64,000 nucleotides of DNA from Oxalobacteraceae bacterium OTU3CINTB1 (GTDB lineage Bacteria; Pseudomonadota; Gammaproteobacteria; Burkholderiales; Burkholderiaceae_D), in assembly GCA_024123955.1 (NCBI GenBank), contig CP099652.1:3162001-3226000 (forward strand). Reading direction: 5' to 3'. The translations under genes were made by a program, and so were the position numbers. Of this stretch, positions 49,241 through 59,434 are shown piece by piece (the first letter of the stretch is position 1; every line of letters begins with the position of its first letter). The notes beneath the pieces were generated by a model, which was not told where the DNA came from, did no database searches, and saw nothing but the letters and a program-made list of their open reading frames with translations.

Positions 49241-49667
49241 ATGAAAATTGGCCTGGATGGAAACCATATAGAAATCATCGAATTAGAACGCGCGCCGAAG
49301 GGAGTTCCAAACGAAGGCGACGTGCGCGTGCTTATTCAGGTGGTGCTCGGTGAGTTCAGTGGAAAATACGATTCCGTTTGGCTAGAAGAACTAGCCCTTC
49401 GCGAATTCATCGCTTGCTTTGAGCGGGTTGAAAACGAGCGCTTCAGGAAGCGTAACGTTGGAAAGCTGTAGCCCAGAAGAGTTTATTCTGACGCTGCGTT
49501 CACGAGATGCCCTTGGACATTTTTCTGTGGATATTTCGTTGTGCCGTTACCGTTATTTTGGCGGCAGTTCTTGGCCGACACGCGTCTCTGGTGGATTTGA
49601 AATTGACCCTACTAAATTACCGGCAATGCTGAGTGATTTTAGGGAGCTGCATCGTCCGAACGTTTAA
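49241..49667 (+). pseudogene. WapI-like immunity gene broken by a frameshift
   Basis: The first frame (49241-49471) gives MKIGLDGNHIEIIELERAPK ... LGEFSGKYDSVWLEELALREF and stops. The second frame, one base later, gives SGSVTLESCSPEEFILTLRS ... GGFEIDPTKLPAMLSDFREL. Joined near 49442 (ENERF then GSVTLES) they form one protein of about 140 residues with the pattern of WapI-family immunity proteins (IE...GEFSG...FEIDPTKLP). A one-base insertion is enough to explain the break. A sequencing error is the alternative. Confidence 0.7.
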
Positions 49668-49795
49668 CAGCGCTTATCGCGAACTTCCGCTATGGGGCGG
49701 AAGCTACCGTTGGCCGTTCGACCGTCGTGTGGAAGTTTAAGTTGAGCTGGCCCGACATTGCGAAGTCGTCGCTCCTCCCGCAAGCAGTGCTGGTA

Positions 49796-50734
49796 TCACG
49801 AGCGTTCAAGCTCCTCGTTTCTGCCGCCGGCGCGCAGTTTGGTCATGGCGACAGCCGCCGCCGAGGTGCGCGTCTCCACCCCAAGCTTTACGAACACATG
49901 CTCCAGGTGCTTGTTGATCGTGCGCGGGCTGGTGCCGAGAATCTCGCCGATATCGCGGTTGGTCTTGCCCTTGATTAGCCAATTCAGCACCTCCGATTCA
50001 CGCTGCGTCAGTTTGAAGGCCGCCATCAGCTTTTCGATCTGCGCAACGTCGGACTCCTCACGCAGCACGATCATCCATTGCTCGTCCTCGCTGAACTCCG
50101 CCGCCGAGAAGATCAACCTGCGCGCGCCGCGCGCCAGCGTCAAGGGCGGGTGCGACTGTCCCTGGCTGTGCGCGGCCTGCGTCGCCGCCAGCCACGTTGG
50201 TAACTCGGCGTCGACCAGATACCCCTGCATCAAGGTGCGCGCCAGAGGCGTCTGCCAAACGATCTTGCCGTCGCGCGGCGACATCGCGATGACCGCATTG
50301 CCGAAGGCGTCCAGCGCGCTGCGGGCCTGGTCCATCAGGCGCGCCGTCTGCATGTGGGCGGCGATCCTGGCCAGCACCTCGCCGGTGCGCAGCGGCTTGG
50401 TGACGTAGTCGTTGCCGCCGGCCTCGAAGGCGGCCACCACATGCTCGGCCTCCGTCAGGCCGGTCATGAACACCACCGGAATATGACGCGTGGCCAGATT
50501 GGCTTTCAGCCGGCGGCACGCTTCGAAGCCGTCCATGCCGGGCATGATGGCGTCGAGCAGGATGATGTCCGGCTGCGCTTCGGCGGCGCGCTGCAACGCC
50601 GCCTCGCCGTTGTTCGCCACCAGCACTGTGAAACCCGATTCGTCCAGCGCGTCGTGCAGCACGGCGAGGTTTTCCGGGACGTCGTCGACCACCAGTACCA
50701 GGTTGCCGCGCGCGGGTTCAATGTTGAAGTTCAT
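49796..50734 (-). CDS. LuxR-type response regulator
   Basis: 312 residues from MNFNIEPARGNLVLVVDDVP. An N-terminal receiver (VLVVDDVPEN, phospho-Asp in DIILLDAIMPGMDG, switch Lys in DYVTKPL), a middle PAS-like region (about 150-235), and a C-terminal LuxR helix-turn-helix (TQRESEVLNWLIKGKTNRDI). The start overlaps the end of the kinase gene by 17 bases, so the two are a cognate pair. It probably controls genes for uptake or use of the compound sensed by the NCS1-kinase. Confidence 0.9.
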   Translation of the reverse strand: MNFNIEPARGNLVLVVDDVPENLAVLHDALDESGFTVLVANNGEAALQRAAEAQPDIILLDAIMPGMDGFEACRRLKANLATRHIPVVFMTGLTEAEHVVAAFEAGGNDYVTKPLRTGEVLARIAAHMQTARLMDQARSALDAFGNAVIAMSPRDGKIVWQTPLARTLMQGYLVDAELPTWLAATQAAHSQGQSHPPLTLARGARRLIFSAAEFSEDEQWMIVLREESDVAQIEKLMAAFKLTQRESEVLNWLIKGKTNRDIGEILGTSPRTINKHLEHVFVKLGVETRTSAAAVAMTKLRAGGRNEELERS

Positions 50735-53700
50735 CGCTCTTATTCTTTCGGACAAAGTCGGCCATCGCATCCAGCTGGAAGCGTTTGGCAAAATCGCGCA
50801 TGGTGTGGGTGAAGCGGGAGTACTGGGCATCAAGCGCGTCGATCTCGTCGAGTTTGGACTGGATGCCACGTACATAGCCGATGCGTATCAGTTCCTCCAG
50901 CGCCGCCATCTGCGCGGCCGGCGGCATCGCGATTGCCGCAGCACCGGCGGCAGCCGGCATCTCGCTGCTGATCGCCTCCGCGCGCGGCTGCGTGATCCAA
51001 TCCAGCGCGAGGCGTCGGCCGATCCAGTCCAGCAGCTCGCCGACGTTGACCGGTTTGATGATGAAGTCTTCGGCCTTGATGCCGGCGGCGTTCTCCATGC
51101 CCTTGTCGAAGGCGTTGGCCGAGACGATGGCGATCGGCACCGATGACAACTGGCGGCGGCGCAGGATGTAGCTTGCCTCCCAGCCGTCCATGCCCGGCAT
51201 GGCCAGGTCCATCAAAATCAGGTCCGGCTGGAACGCGGCGTGCAGGTCGAGGCATTCGAGGCCCGACGCCGCCTGTGCGATCTCGAATCCCAGCGGCGCG
51301 AGGATGTTGAGCAGCAGTTCGCGGTCGACCCGTTCGTTGTCGACGACCAAGATGCGCCGGCGCGGGCCGCGATAGCCGGTGCGCTGCTGAGCCGGCGCCT
51401 CCAGTTCCCGCAGCGCCTTGCCTGTGACGTGCACGCTGGGCAGGAACAGGCGGATGTGGAACAAGCTGCCCTGCAAAGGCGCGCTGCGGATTTTCATTTC
51501 ACCGCCCATCAGCTGCGTCAGCATTTTGCTGATCGGCAGACCGAGGCCGGTGCCGCTGGCGTTGGCGTGCGCGCTGGCGCTGCCGCGCGTGAACGGTTCG
51601 AAGATGTGGTCCAGTTCTTCCTGCAGGATGCCGGGGCCCGAGTCCTCGATCTCGAACGAGGCGATCTCGCGCGCGTACTTCAACCGCAGCACGACGCCGC
51701 CCTCGCTGGTGAACTTGACGGCGTTGCCGAGGATGTTGATGAGTATCTGGCCCAGGCGTTTGCGGTCGGCGCGCACGATGCGCGGCAGCGCGCCGGTCAA
51801 CTCGTAGCGGAAGGTCAGGCCCTTGTTGGCCGCCTGCAGTTCGAACATGCGCACCAGCTGGCCGATGAAGTCGGGGAAGTTGATTTCCTTGGTGTCGAAG
51901 GTCAGCTTGCCGCCCTCGATGCGGGCGATATCGAGCGTGCCCTCGATCAGCGACAGCAGGTGCTCGCCGCTGCTGCGGATCACGCGGATGGCCTGCTGGC
52001 GGTGCTCGGGGATCGACGGGTCGTTGTCGAGCAGCTGGGCGTAGCCGAGTATCGAATTCAAAGGCGTCCGGATCTCGTGGCTGATGCCGGCGATGTAGCG
52101 GCTCTTGGCCTGGTTGGCCAGGTCGGCGGTCTTCTTGGCCTGCTGCAGCTGGGCGTCGGTCTGGCTATGCAATTCGATCTCGCGCGTCAGCAGGCCGGTT
52201 TGGCGGTTCGATTCCTCCTGTGCCACGCGGCGGCTTTCGCTGGTGAGCACCAGCCACCAGGCGACGATGCCGCTGGTGATCAAGAGCGCGGCAAAGATCT
52301 TGAGGAACACCAGCCGCAGTTGCGGCAGCAGCGCGGCGTCGCCGGCCGGCAGCACCGATTGCTCGTGGTAGTAGATCAATCCGAGCAGGGCGCCGAGGAA
52401 CAGCACCGTGACGATCATCAGCAGCAGATAGTGTCCCAGTCCGCTGCCCAGATAGCGCCACAGCGATTTGGGCAAGAGGGCCTGCATCGCCTGCTGCCAC
52501 TGCGCCGACACCTTGGCGTGCGGCTTGCAGACGTCATTGCAGCGCGCGTCCAGGCAGCAGCACAGGGAACAGATCGAACCCTGATAGGCCGGGCAGTGCG
52601 CCATGTCCTCGGCCTCGTACTCCTTTTCGCAGATCACGCAGGTCTTCTGCACCACGCCGGGCTGGCGGGCGATATAGTATTTGCCCTTGGTGGCGATGGC
52701 GATCAGCGGCGCGGCCACCAGCGCCGTGAGCAGCGCGATGAAGGCGGAGAAGGCCTGCGCCTGGTGGCCGAACACGCCCATGAAGGTGGCCACCGACAGC
52801 GCCGACGCCAGCACCATGGCGCCGACGCCGACCGGGTTGATGTCGTACAAATAGGCGCGGCGGAATTCGATGCCCTTGGGGCTCAGGCCCAGCGGCTTGT
52901 TGACCACCAAGTCGGCCACCACCGCCGTGATCCAGGAGATGGCGATGCACGAGTACAGCCCGAGCACCTGGTCGAGCGCCTGGAACACGTCGAGCTCCAT
53001 GAGCAGCACGGCGATCAGCGCGTTGAACACGGCCCACACCACGCGGCCCGGATGGCTGTGCGTCAGGCGCGCGAAGAAGTTCGACCACGCCAGCGAGCCG
53101 GCGTAGGCGTTGGTCATGTTGATCTTGACCTGTGAGATCACCACCAGCAGCGCGGTGGCCAGCAGCGCCCAGCGCGGATCCGCGAACACCTGGCTATAGC
53201 CGGCCAGGTACATATGCGTGGGGTTGACCGCCAGATCCAGCGGCACGGCGCTGCTGATGGCGAGGAAAGCCAGCAGCGCGCCGCCGAGCATCTTGACGAT
53301 GCCCAGCAAGATCCAGCCCGGCCCCGCGATCAGTACGCCCATGTGCCAGCGCACGCGGTTTTGGTCGGTCTTGGGTGGCATGAAGCGCAGGAAGTCGACC
53401 TGCTCGCCGATCTGCGTAATCAGCGCCACGCCGACGGCGGTGGCGGCGCCGAACATCAGCACATTGAACTGGCCGTTCTGGCCGGAGCGGCCGGCGTAGT
53501 CCATCAGCTGCGGCAGCAATTCCGGCTGCTTGTGCAGGGTGGCGACGAAGGGCAGGGCCATCAGGATCAGCCATACGGGCTGGGTCAGCATCTGGATGCG
53601 GCTGATCAGGGTTACGCCGTGCGTCACCAGCGGGATGACGGCCAGCGCGCTGACCATGTAGCCCAGATAGAGCGGCAGGCCGAAATACAGTTCCAGCGCG

Positions 53701-54137
53701 TAGGCCATGATGGCCGCCTCCAGCGCGAACAAGATAAACGTGAACGAGGCGTAGACGAAGGAGGAGATGGTCGAGCCGATGTAGCCGAAGCCGGCGCCGC
53801 GCGTGAGCAGGTCCATGTCGACGCCGTATTTTGCGGCGTAGTAGCTGATCGGCAGGCCGGTGAGGAAGATGATCAGGCCGACGGCCATGATGGCCCACAG
53901 TGCGTTGATGAAGCCGTAGTTGACGGTAATGGTGCCGCCGATCGCTTCGAGCACCAAAAAAGAGATGGCGCCGAAGGCGGTGTTGGAGACGCGGAACACC
54001 GACCATTTGCGGAACGAGCGCGGGGTGTAGCGCAGCGCGTAATCCTCGATCGTTTCGTTGGCCACCCAGGTGTTGTAGTCGCGCCGGATCTTGACGATGC
54101 GCTGGGGCGGTTCGGTCTCTGCCGCGGTGGTGCTCAT
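50718..54137 (-). CDS. NCS1-type permease fused to a hybrid histidine kinase
   Basis: 1139 residues from MSTTAAETEPPQRIVKIRRD. Residues about 45-485 are a twelve-helix NCS1 (purine/cytosine/allantoin) permease domain (GGTITVNYGFINALWAIMAV; AGPGWILLGIVKMLGGALLA). About 500-540 is a Cys-rich knot (CVICEKEY, then CSLCCCLDARCNDVCKPH). Two further helices follow (about 555-625), then HisKA (GISHEIRTPLNSILGYA), HATPase (NILGNAVKFTSEGG; GTGLGLPISK), and a receiver (ILVVDNERVD; LILMDLAMPG). A transporter-like domain therefore acts as sensor. It probably senses or transports a purine or hydantoin-like nitrogen source. Confidence 0.9.
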   Translation of the reverse strand: MSTTAAETEPPQRIVKIRRDYNTWVANETIEDYALRYTPRSFRKWSVFRVSNTAFGAISFLVLEAIGGTITVNYGFINALWAIMAVGLIIFLTGLPISYYAAKYGVDMDLLTRGAGFGYIGSTISSFVYASFTFILFALEAAIMAYALELYFGLPLYLGYMVSALAVIPLVTHGVTLISRIQMLTQPVWLILMALPFVATLHKQPELLPQLMDYAGRSGQNGQFNVLMFGAATAVGVALITQIGEQVDFLRFMPPKTDQNRVRWHMGVLIAGPGWILLGIVKMLGGALLAFLAISSAVPLDLAVNPTHMYLAGYSQVFADPRWALLATALLVVISQVKINMTNAYAGSLAWSNFFARLTHSHPGRVVWAVFNALIAVLLMELDVFQALDQVLGLYSCIAISWITAVVADLVVNKPLGLSPKGIEFRRAYLYDINPVGVGAMVLASALSVATFMGVFGHQAQAFSAFIALLTALVAAPLIAIATKGKYYIARQPGVVQKTCVICEKEYEAEDMAHCPAYQGSICSLCCCLDARCNDVCKPHAKVSAQWQQAMQALLPKSLWRYLGSGLGHYLLLMIVTVLFLGALLGLIYYHEQSVLPAGDAALLPQLRLVFLKIFAALLITSGIVAWWLVLTSESRRVAQEESNRQTGLLTREIELHSQTDAQLQQAKKTADLANQAKSRYIAGISHEIRTPLNSILGYAQLLDNDPSIPEHRQQAIRVIRSSGEHLLSLIEGTLDIARIEGGKLTFDTKEINFPDFIGQLVRMFELQAANKGLTFRYELTGALPRIVRADRKRLGQILINILGNAVKFTSEGGVVLRLKYAREIASFEIEDSGPGILQEELDHIFEPFTRGSASAHANASGTGLGLPISKMLTQLMGGEMKIRSAPLQGSLFHIRLFLPSVHVTGKALRELEAPAQQRTGYRGPRRRILVVDNERVDRELLLNILAPLGFEIAQAASGLECLDLHAAFQPDLILMDLAMPGMDGWEASYILRRRQLSSVPIAIVSANAFDKGMENAAGIKAEDFIIKPVNVGELLDWIGRRLALDWITQPRAEAISSEMPAAAGAAAIAMPPAAQMAALEELIRIGYVRGIQSKLDEIDALDAQYSRFTHTMRDFAKRFQLDAMADFVRKNKSDELQH

Positions 54138-54281
54138 GTGCTCCCTGTCTGGCTTATCGTTATACTCCTGACTTTCAAGCAAGAAATATGCCGATAAACA
54201 AACATGGGGAGTGCGATGCTGGCGGGCGTGGCGCCCCATCGCGGTGCGGCCGTCGGCGGCCGCACCATTGTGGTGCTGCGG

Positions 54282-55046
54282 CTAGCGGTGCCGGCTGGCG
54301 TTGAGCTTGTCGAGCAGGCGGGTCAGCTCGTCCTGCATGGCCGGCGACAGATTGGTGAACTGGCAACCGATCTGCACCTGTTCGCCCAGCAGGAAGGAGC
54401 GGAAGGTGCGCGACAGCCGCACCTCGAGGTCGGCGATCATGACCGAATCGGGACCGAGCTCGAGCCGTACGCGCTGCAGCTTGCGTCCCACGTGCAGGCC
54501 GACGCAGTCGCGTGGCGGTGCGCGCATGCCGACGCCGCCCGACGAGAAGTCGTACAGCTGCAATTCGTACGGTTTGCCGTTCAACACGAATGAGGCCATG
54601 TAGTAGATGCCCAGCGGCGTTTCGAGCCGGGTCGAGGCGCGCCGGTTCAGTACCATGCACTTGAGTGGGAAGCCCAGCGGGATCAGGGTCGGCGTGCCGG
54701 GCAGGCAGGCCCAGTCGTCGGACGTCAGCTTGAACTGGATCTTCGCCGAGCGCAGCCAGGCGACAAAGGTCGCCTCGCCGGGCGGCAGGAACTCTCCATC
54801 GTTCAGTTCGAGCACGAAGTGCGGATTTTCCGGGTCCACCGAGCGGATGCGCGCCATCACCACGTTGTTGGAGCTGGCCGGGTAGATCGAGACCGGGTCG
54901 CCGTTGTCGGCGAGCAGGGTCAGCGAGTCGCCGATGTCATGCTCATCGGTGATGTCATGCGGCTTCGAACCCGCCGGTATGGGCTCCACAGCGTCTTTTA
55001 GGCTGGGTGGGCCGCGGCGAATTTCATTGGGTATTGGATCGTTCAC
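54282..55046 (-). CDS. PilZ-domain protein, YcgR-like flagellar brake
   Basis: 254 residues. The N-terminal YcgR domain (about 35-140) is followed by PilZ (about 145-250) with the c-di-GMP motifs NRRASTRLE (RxxxR) and YDFSSGGVGM (D/NxSxxG). YcgR slows flagella when c-di-GMP is high, which fits the three chemoreceptors in the window. A TTGCTA/TAGCAA palindrome at 55125-55138 lies upstream. Confidence 0.87.
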   Translation of the reverse strand: MNDPIPNEIRRGPPSLKDAVEPIPAGSKPHDITDEHDIGDSLTLLADNGDPVSIYPASSNNVVMARIRSVDPENPHFVLELNDGEFLPPGEATFVAWLRSAKIQFKLTSDDWACLPGTPTLIPLGFPLKCMVLNRRASTRLETPLGIYYMASFVLNGKPYELQLYDFSSGGVGMRAPPRDCVGLHVGRKLQRVRLELGPDSVMIADLEVRLSRTFRSFLLGEQVQIGCQFTNLSPAMQDELTRLLDKLNASRHR

Positions 55047-55224
55047 GACGGCATATCTCTTTGATTATGACTTCAGCAATGCGAGGTCGGTTCGAACAGT
55101 TTACAAGTTATTCGCGCACTTGGCTTGCTAAATAGCAATAACCGGTGAGAATATTTCGCCGAATGTGCGGTTTGATCCACGCGCGGCTCGGGGGAGGGGG
55201 GCCGTCGGCGCCCCCGCACGCCGC

Positions 55225-55974
55225 TTAAAACTGTTCTTCGGGACGCAGGTAGCGCCATTGGCCGACCGGCAGGTCGCCCAGTTTGACTTTGCCGATCCTA
55301 ACCCTTTTCAAACCGATCACTTTCAGGCCGACCATGTCGCACATGCGGCGGATCTGGCGCTTTTTGCCTTCGCGCAGCGTAAAACTGAGCTGGTCGTCGT
55401 TTTGCCAGCGCACCTTGGCCGGCAGTAGCGGCTTGCCGTCCATCCACAGGCCGTGGTTGAGCTTTTTCAGGTCGCTGTCGGGCAGCTTGCCCGGCTTGGT
55501 GTACTCGACGCGCACCAGGTATTCCTTGTCCACGCTGGTGGTCTCGCCGATCAGGTGCTTGGCCACGCGGCCGTCCTGGGTCAGCACCAGCAGGCCGACG
55601 GAGTCGATGTCGAGGCGGCCGGCCGGCACCAGCGAGCGCAGCTGGGTAGGGTGGAACAGTTCCGGCGACGGATCGTCCGGCCAGCGGTTCTCCGGCTTGA
55701 CCAGCACCACGGCCGGCTGGTAGCCGTCCTCGGCCTGGCCGCTGACGTAGCCCATCGGCTTGTTGATCAGCACGGTCACGCGCTTCGATTGTTCGGCGGC
55801 GGCCTGGCGCTCGACGGTGACTTTCTGGCTCGGGTAAACCTTGCTGCCGAGCTCGGAGATGACCTGGCCGTCGACACGGACCCAGCCGCGCGCTATCCAC
55901 TCGTCGGCTTCGCGGCGCGAGCACAGGCCCAGTTCGGACATGCGTTTGGACAGGCGTAATAATTCTTCTGACAT
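55225..55974 (-). CDS. 23S rRNA pseudouridine synthase, RluF-like (RsuA family)
   Basis: 249 residues: an S4 RNA-binding domain (LSKRMSELGLCSRREADEWI, about 5-60) followed by the RsuA-type catalytic domain with Asp in PAGRLDIDSVGLLVLTQDG (about 117-135) and EGKKRQIRRMCDMVG. The absence of long insertions and the end GDLPVGQWRYLRPEE suggest the RluF/RluB group. Minus strand behind glnD, 31 bases away, probably in the map-glnD unit. Confidence 0.85.
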   Translation of the reverse strand: MSEELLRLSKRMSELGLCSRREADEWIARGWVRVDGQVISELGSKVYPSQKVTVERQAAAEQSKRVTVLINKPMGYVSGQAEDGYQPAVVLVKPENRWPDDPSPELFHPTQLRSLVPAGRLDIDSVGLLVLTQDGRVAKHLIGETTSVDKEYLVRVEYTKPGKLPDSDLKKLNHGLWMDGKPLLPAKVRWQNDDQLSFTLREGKKRQIRRMCDMVGLKVIGLKRVRIGKVKLGDLPVGQWRYLRPEEQF

Positions 55975-56005
55975 GATGCTTTTCTATAATGGTGAACGGT
56001 GTGGT

Positions 56006-58585
56006 TTAAACCTTGATCGCTTCAAGCAAATCGGTTTCCAGCTGCAGCTGGCTGCGCGCATTGCCCAGCGCCGCGCCGTCGATCAAAAACACGTCCTCGA
56101 CCCGCTCGCCCAGGGTCATGACCTTGGCCGTATGCAGGTTGACCCGGTACTTGGCCAGCACGTTGGCGATCGAATAGAGCAGCCCGGTGCGGTCGTTGGC
56201 GGCGATCGACAGCAGGTAGTACTGTCCGCGCTCGTCCGGCCGCAAGTCCACCGTCGGCTGCATCGGGAAGGTGCGCGACAGGCGCGACAGCCGGCCCTTG
56301 CCCGGCATCGACAGCGGCTCGGGATGGGTCAGCGCGCCGCACAGCTCGTGCTCGATCAGGTTGATGATGTCGCGGTAGCTCTTGGCGAAGTTCTGCTCGG
56401 TCACCAAGAAGGTGTCGAGCGCGTAGCCGTGGCGCGTGGTGTGGATCTTGGCGTCGAGGATGCTGAAGTTCTTGCGGTCGAAATAGCTGCAGATGCGCGC
56501 GAACAGGTCCGGCTGGTCGCGGATGTAGACGGCCACCTGCAAGCCTTCGCCGATCGGCGCCAGGCGGCATTTGACCACCGGCTTGTCGCTGGTGAAGCGG
56601 TCGTACAGCGCGCGCGTCTGCCAGGCGATGTCGGAGGCGTCGTGGCGCAGGAAGTAGGCGACGTCGAGCTGGCGCCAGAAGGCTTCGTGCGCGTCCGGCC
56701 CCAGGCCATACAGGCGCAGCGTGGCCAGCGCCTCCTGCTGGCGGTTCTTCAGTTCATGGTCGGCGCTGTGCGGCTCGCCGCCCAGCACGCGCAAGGTGAT
56801 GCGGTACAGGTCTTCGAGCAGCTTGGCCTTCCACGCGTTCCACACCTTGGGGCTGGTGCCGCGGATGTCGGCCACCGTCAGCAGGTACAGCGCGGTCAGG
56901 TGGCGCTCGTCGCCCACCGTCTTGGCGAAGGCGGCGATGACGTCCGGGTCCGACAGGTCCTGCTTCTGCGCCACCTGCGACATGGCCAGGTGCTGCTCGA
57001 CCAGGAATACCACCAGCTCGGTGTCCTCGGCGCTCATGCCGTGCTCGGTGCAGAACTGCCGGGCGTCGACCGTGCCCAGTTTGGAGTGGTCGCCGCCACG
57101 CCCCTTGGCGATGTCGTGGAACAGCGCGCCCAGGTACAGCAGCCACGGTTGCGCGAAGTTGGCCATCAGCTGGCTGCAGAACGGGTACTCGTGCGCGTGC
57201 TCGGCCATCGTGAAGCGGCGCATGTTGCGCACCACCATCAGGATGTGCTGGTCCACCGTGTAGACGTGGAACAGGTCGTGCTGCATCTGGCCGACGATCT
57301 TGCGGAAGTTCGGCAGGTAGCGGCCGAGGATCGACAAATCGTTCATGCGGCGCAGCGCGTGGATGATGCCTTGCGGCGCCTGCAGGATGCGCAGGAACAG
57401 CGCGCGGTTGGCCGGATCGGCGCGGAACGCCGTGTCGATCAGGAAGCGGTCGTGCCACAGCGCGCGCATGGTGCGGGAGGTCATGCCCTTGAGCGACGGG
57501 CGCTCGGTCATCAGCACGAAGATTTCCAGGATGGCCGATGGCCGCCGGGCGAAGGTGTCGTCCTCGCGCATGTCGATCAAGCCGTTCAGGTCGTTGAAGC
57601 GCTCGTTGATCGGCACGGCCAGCTCTTCCTGCGGGAACAGCCGTTCCTCGATGTTTTGCAGCAGGATGGTGTTGAGCTGGGTGACGGTTTTTGCGGCCCA
57701 GTAGTAGCGCTGCATCAGGTATTCGCTGGCACGGCGCATGCCCGGGCCGCTGCCGGTGGCCTGCAAGCCCAGCGACTCGGCAATCGCGGTCTGGATGTCG
57801 AACACCAGGCGGTCCTCGCGCCGGCCGGCGTGCAAATGCAGGCGCACGCGGATGTCCTTGAAGGCGCGCTCCTTTTCCATCAGCTGCTTGGCCTCGGTTT
57901 GCGTGATCAGGCCGCTGGTGGCCAGGGTGCGCCAGGAGTTGGCCAGGCCGGCGGCCTTGACCAGCCACAGGATCACCTGCAGGTCGCGCAGGCCGCCCGG
58001 GCTTTCCTTGCAGTTCGGCTCCAGGCTGAAGGCGGTGTCCTCGTACTTGGCGTGCCGCTGGCGCATCTCCAGCAGCTTGGCGTGGTAGAAGGCGCGCGGG
58101 TCCATGGCGGCGTCGTAGCGGCGCTGCAGCTGTTCGAACAATTGTTCGTCGCCGCAGATCACGCGCGCCTCGAGCAGGCTGGTTTGCACGGTGATGTCGG
58201 CGGCCGACTCGGTCAGGCATTCATCGACGGTGCGGATGCTGTGGCCGATCTCCAGGCCCAGGTCCCACAGCAGCTGCACCAGTTCTTCCAGTTTTTCGGT
58301 GGTGGGGGCGTCCGGCGCTTCTTCCAGCAGGATCAGCAGGTCGACGTCGGAATAGGGGAACAGCTCGCCGCGGCCGTAGCCGCCGACGCCGACCAGCGCC
58401 GTGTTGGCCGGCAGGCGCGCCTCGTGCCAGGCCGTCGTCAAGACCGCGTCGACGCTCTGGCGCAGGCTGCGCAGCAGCTTTTCCGGCATGCCGTCGGCCT
58501 GGAAGCCGGCGATGACGATCTGGCGTTCGGCCTTGAGCTGGCGCTTGAGCTGCTCGCGCAGCTCGTTCTTCATGACGGCCGACAT
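56006..58585 (-). CDS. glnD: Protein-PII uridylyltransferase / uridylyl-removing enzyme
   Basis: 859 residues, full length. Nucleotidyltransferase domain ([20 protein letters not shown]), middle helices, HD uridylyl-removing domain ([17 protein letters not shown]), and two ACT domains near the C-terminus ([40 protein letters not shown]). It senses glutamine and modifies PII. It follows map by 6 bases. Confidence 0.96.
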   Translation of the reverse strand: MSAVMKNELREQLKRQLKAERQIVIAGFQADGMPEKLLRSLRQSVDAVLTTAWHEARLPANTALVGVGGYGRGELFPYSDVDLLILLEEAPDAPTTEKLEELVQLLWDLGLEIGHSIRTVDECLTESAADITVQTSLLEARVICGDEQLFEQLQRRYDAAMDPRAFYHAKLLEMRQRHAKYEDTAFSLEPNCKESPGGLRDLQVILWLVKAAGLANSWRTLATSGLITQTEAKQLMEKERAFKDIRVRLHLHAGRREDRLVFDIQTAIAESLGLQATGSGPGMRRASEYLMQRYYWAAKTVTQLNTILLQNIEERLFPQEELAVPINERFNDLNGLIDMREDDTFARRPSAILEIFVLMTERPSLKGMTSRTMRALWHDRFLIDTAFRADPANRALFLRILQAPQGIIHALRRMNDLSILGRYLPNFRKIVGQMQHDLFHVYTVDQHILMVVRNMRRFTMAEHAHEYPFCSQLMANFAQPWLLYLGALFHDIAKGRGGDHSKLGTVDARQFCTEHGMSAEDTELVVFLVEQHLAMSQVAQKQDLSDPDVIAAFAKTVGDERHLTALYLLTVADIRGTSPKVWNAWKAKLLEDLYRITLRVLGGEPHSADHELKNRQQEALATLRLYGLGPDAHEAFWRQLDVAYFLRHDASDIAWQTRALYDRFTSDKPVVKCRLAPIGEGLQVAVYIRDQPDLFARICSYFDRKNFSILDAKIHTTRHGYALDTFLVTEQNFAKSYRDIINLIEHELCGALTHPEPLSMPGKGRLSRLSRTFPMQPTVDLRPDERGQYYLLSIAANDRTGLLYSIANVLAKYRVNLHTAKVMTLGERVEDVFLIDGAALGNARSQLQLETDLLEAIKV

Positions 58586-58591
58586 GCGCTG

Positions 58592-59434
58592 TTACGCCGC
58601 GACGGCCGGCGTGGCCGACGCCGCAGTGCCGGCGTTCGTGATAAACGCCGGCGGCGGCGGGCTGCCGGCCGACAAGGTCAGCACCTCGTAGCCGGTCTCG
58701 GTGACCAGGATGGTGTGTTCCCACTGCGCCGACAGGCTGCGGTCCTTGGTTTTGATGGTCCAGCCGTCGCCCATTTCGCGGATTTCGCGCTTGCCGGCGT
58801 TGATCATCGGCTCGATGGTGAAGATCATGCCCGGCTTGAGCTCGTCGAGCGTGCCCGGACGGCCGTAGTGCAGCACCTGCGGTTCCTCGTGGAAGATCTT
58901 GCCGATGCCGTGGCCGCAGAACTCGCGCACCACGCTGTAGCCGGCTTTTTCGGCGTGCTGCTGGATGGCGTGGCCGATGTCGCCCAGGTGCGCGCCCGGC
59001 TTGACCTTGGCGATACCCAGCCACATGCATTCATAGGTGATGTCGGACAGGCGCTTGGTCATGATCGACGGCTCGCCGATCAGGAACATGCGGCTGTTGT
59101 CGCCGTGATAACCATCCTTGATGACGGTGATGTCGAGGTTGACCGAGTCGCCGCTTTTGAGCACCTTGTCGCCCGGGATGCCGTGGCAGATGACGTCGTT
59201 GACCGAGGTGCAAATCGCCTTCGGATAGGGCGTGTAGCCGGGCGGGCAGTAGTTCAGCGGCGCCGGGATGGTGCCCTGGACGTTGACCATGTATTCGTGG
59301 CAGAGGCGATCCAGCTCGCCGGTGGTCACGCCGGCCTTGACGAAGGGGGTGATGTAGTCGAGCACTTCGGAGCCAAGGCGGCCGGCCACGCGCATGCCGG
59401 CGATATCTTCGGCGGATTTGATGGAGATAGACAT
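58592..59434 (-). CDS. map: Methionine aminopeptidase type I
   Basis: 280 residues from MSISIKSAEDIAGMRVAGRL. The five metal ligands are visible: the two Asp in VNLDITVIKDGYHGDNSR, His in CGHGIG, Glu in FTIEPMIN, and Glu in VTETGYEVLTL. It removes initiator Met. An Ala/Pro-rich tail (SPPPPAFITNAGTAASATPA) beyond the catalytic domain is unusual. It starts the map-glnD unit, divergent from rpsB. Confidence 0.94.
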   Translation of the reverse strand: MSISIKSAEDIAGMRVAGRLGSEVLDYITPFVKAGVTTGELDRLCHEYMVNVQGTIPAPLNYCPPGYTPYPKAICTSVNDVICHGIPGDKVLKSGDSVNLDITVIKDGYHGDNSRMFLIGEPSIMTKRLSDITYECMWLGIAKVKPGAHLGDIGHAIQQHAEKAGYSVVREFCGHGIGKIFHEEPQVLHYGRPGTLDELKPGMIFTIEPMINAGKREIREMGDGWTIKTKDRSLSAQWEHTILVTETGYEVLTLSAGSPPPPAFITNAGTAASATPAVAA

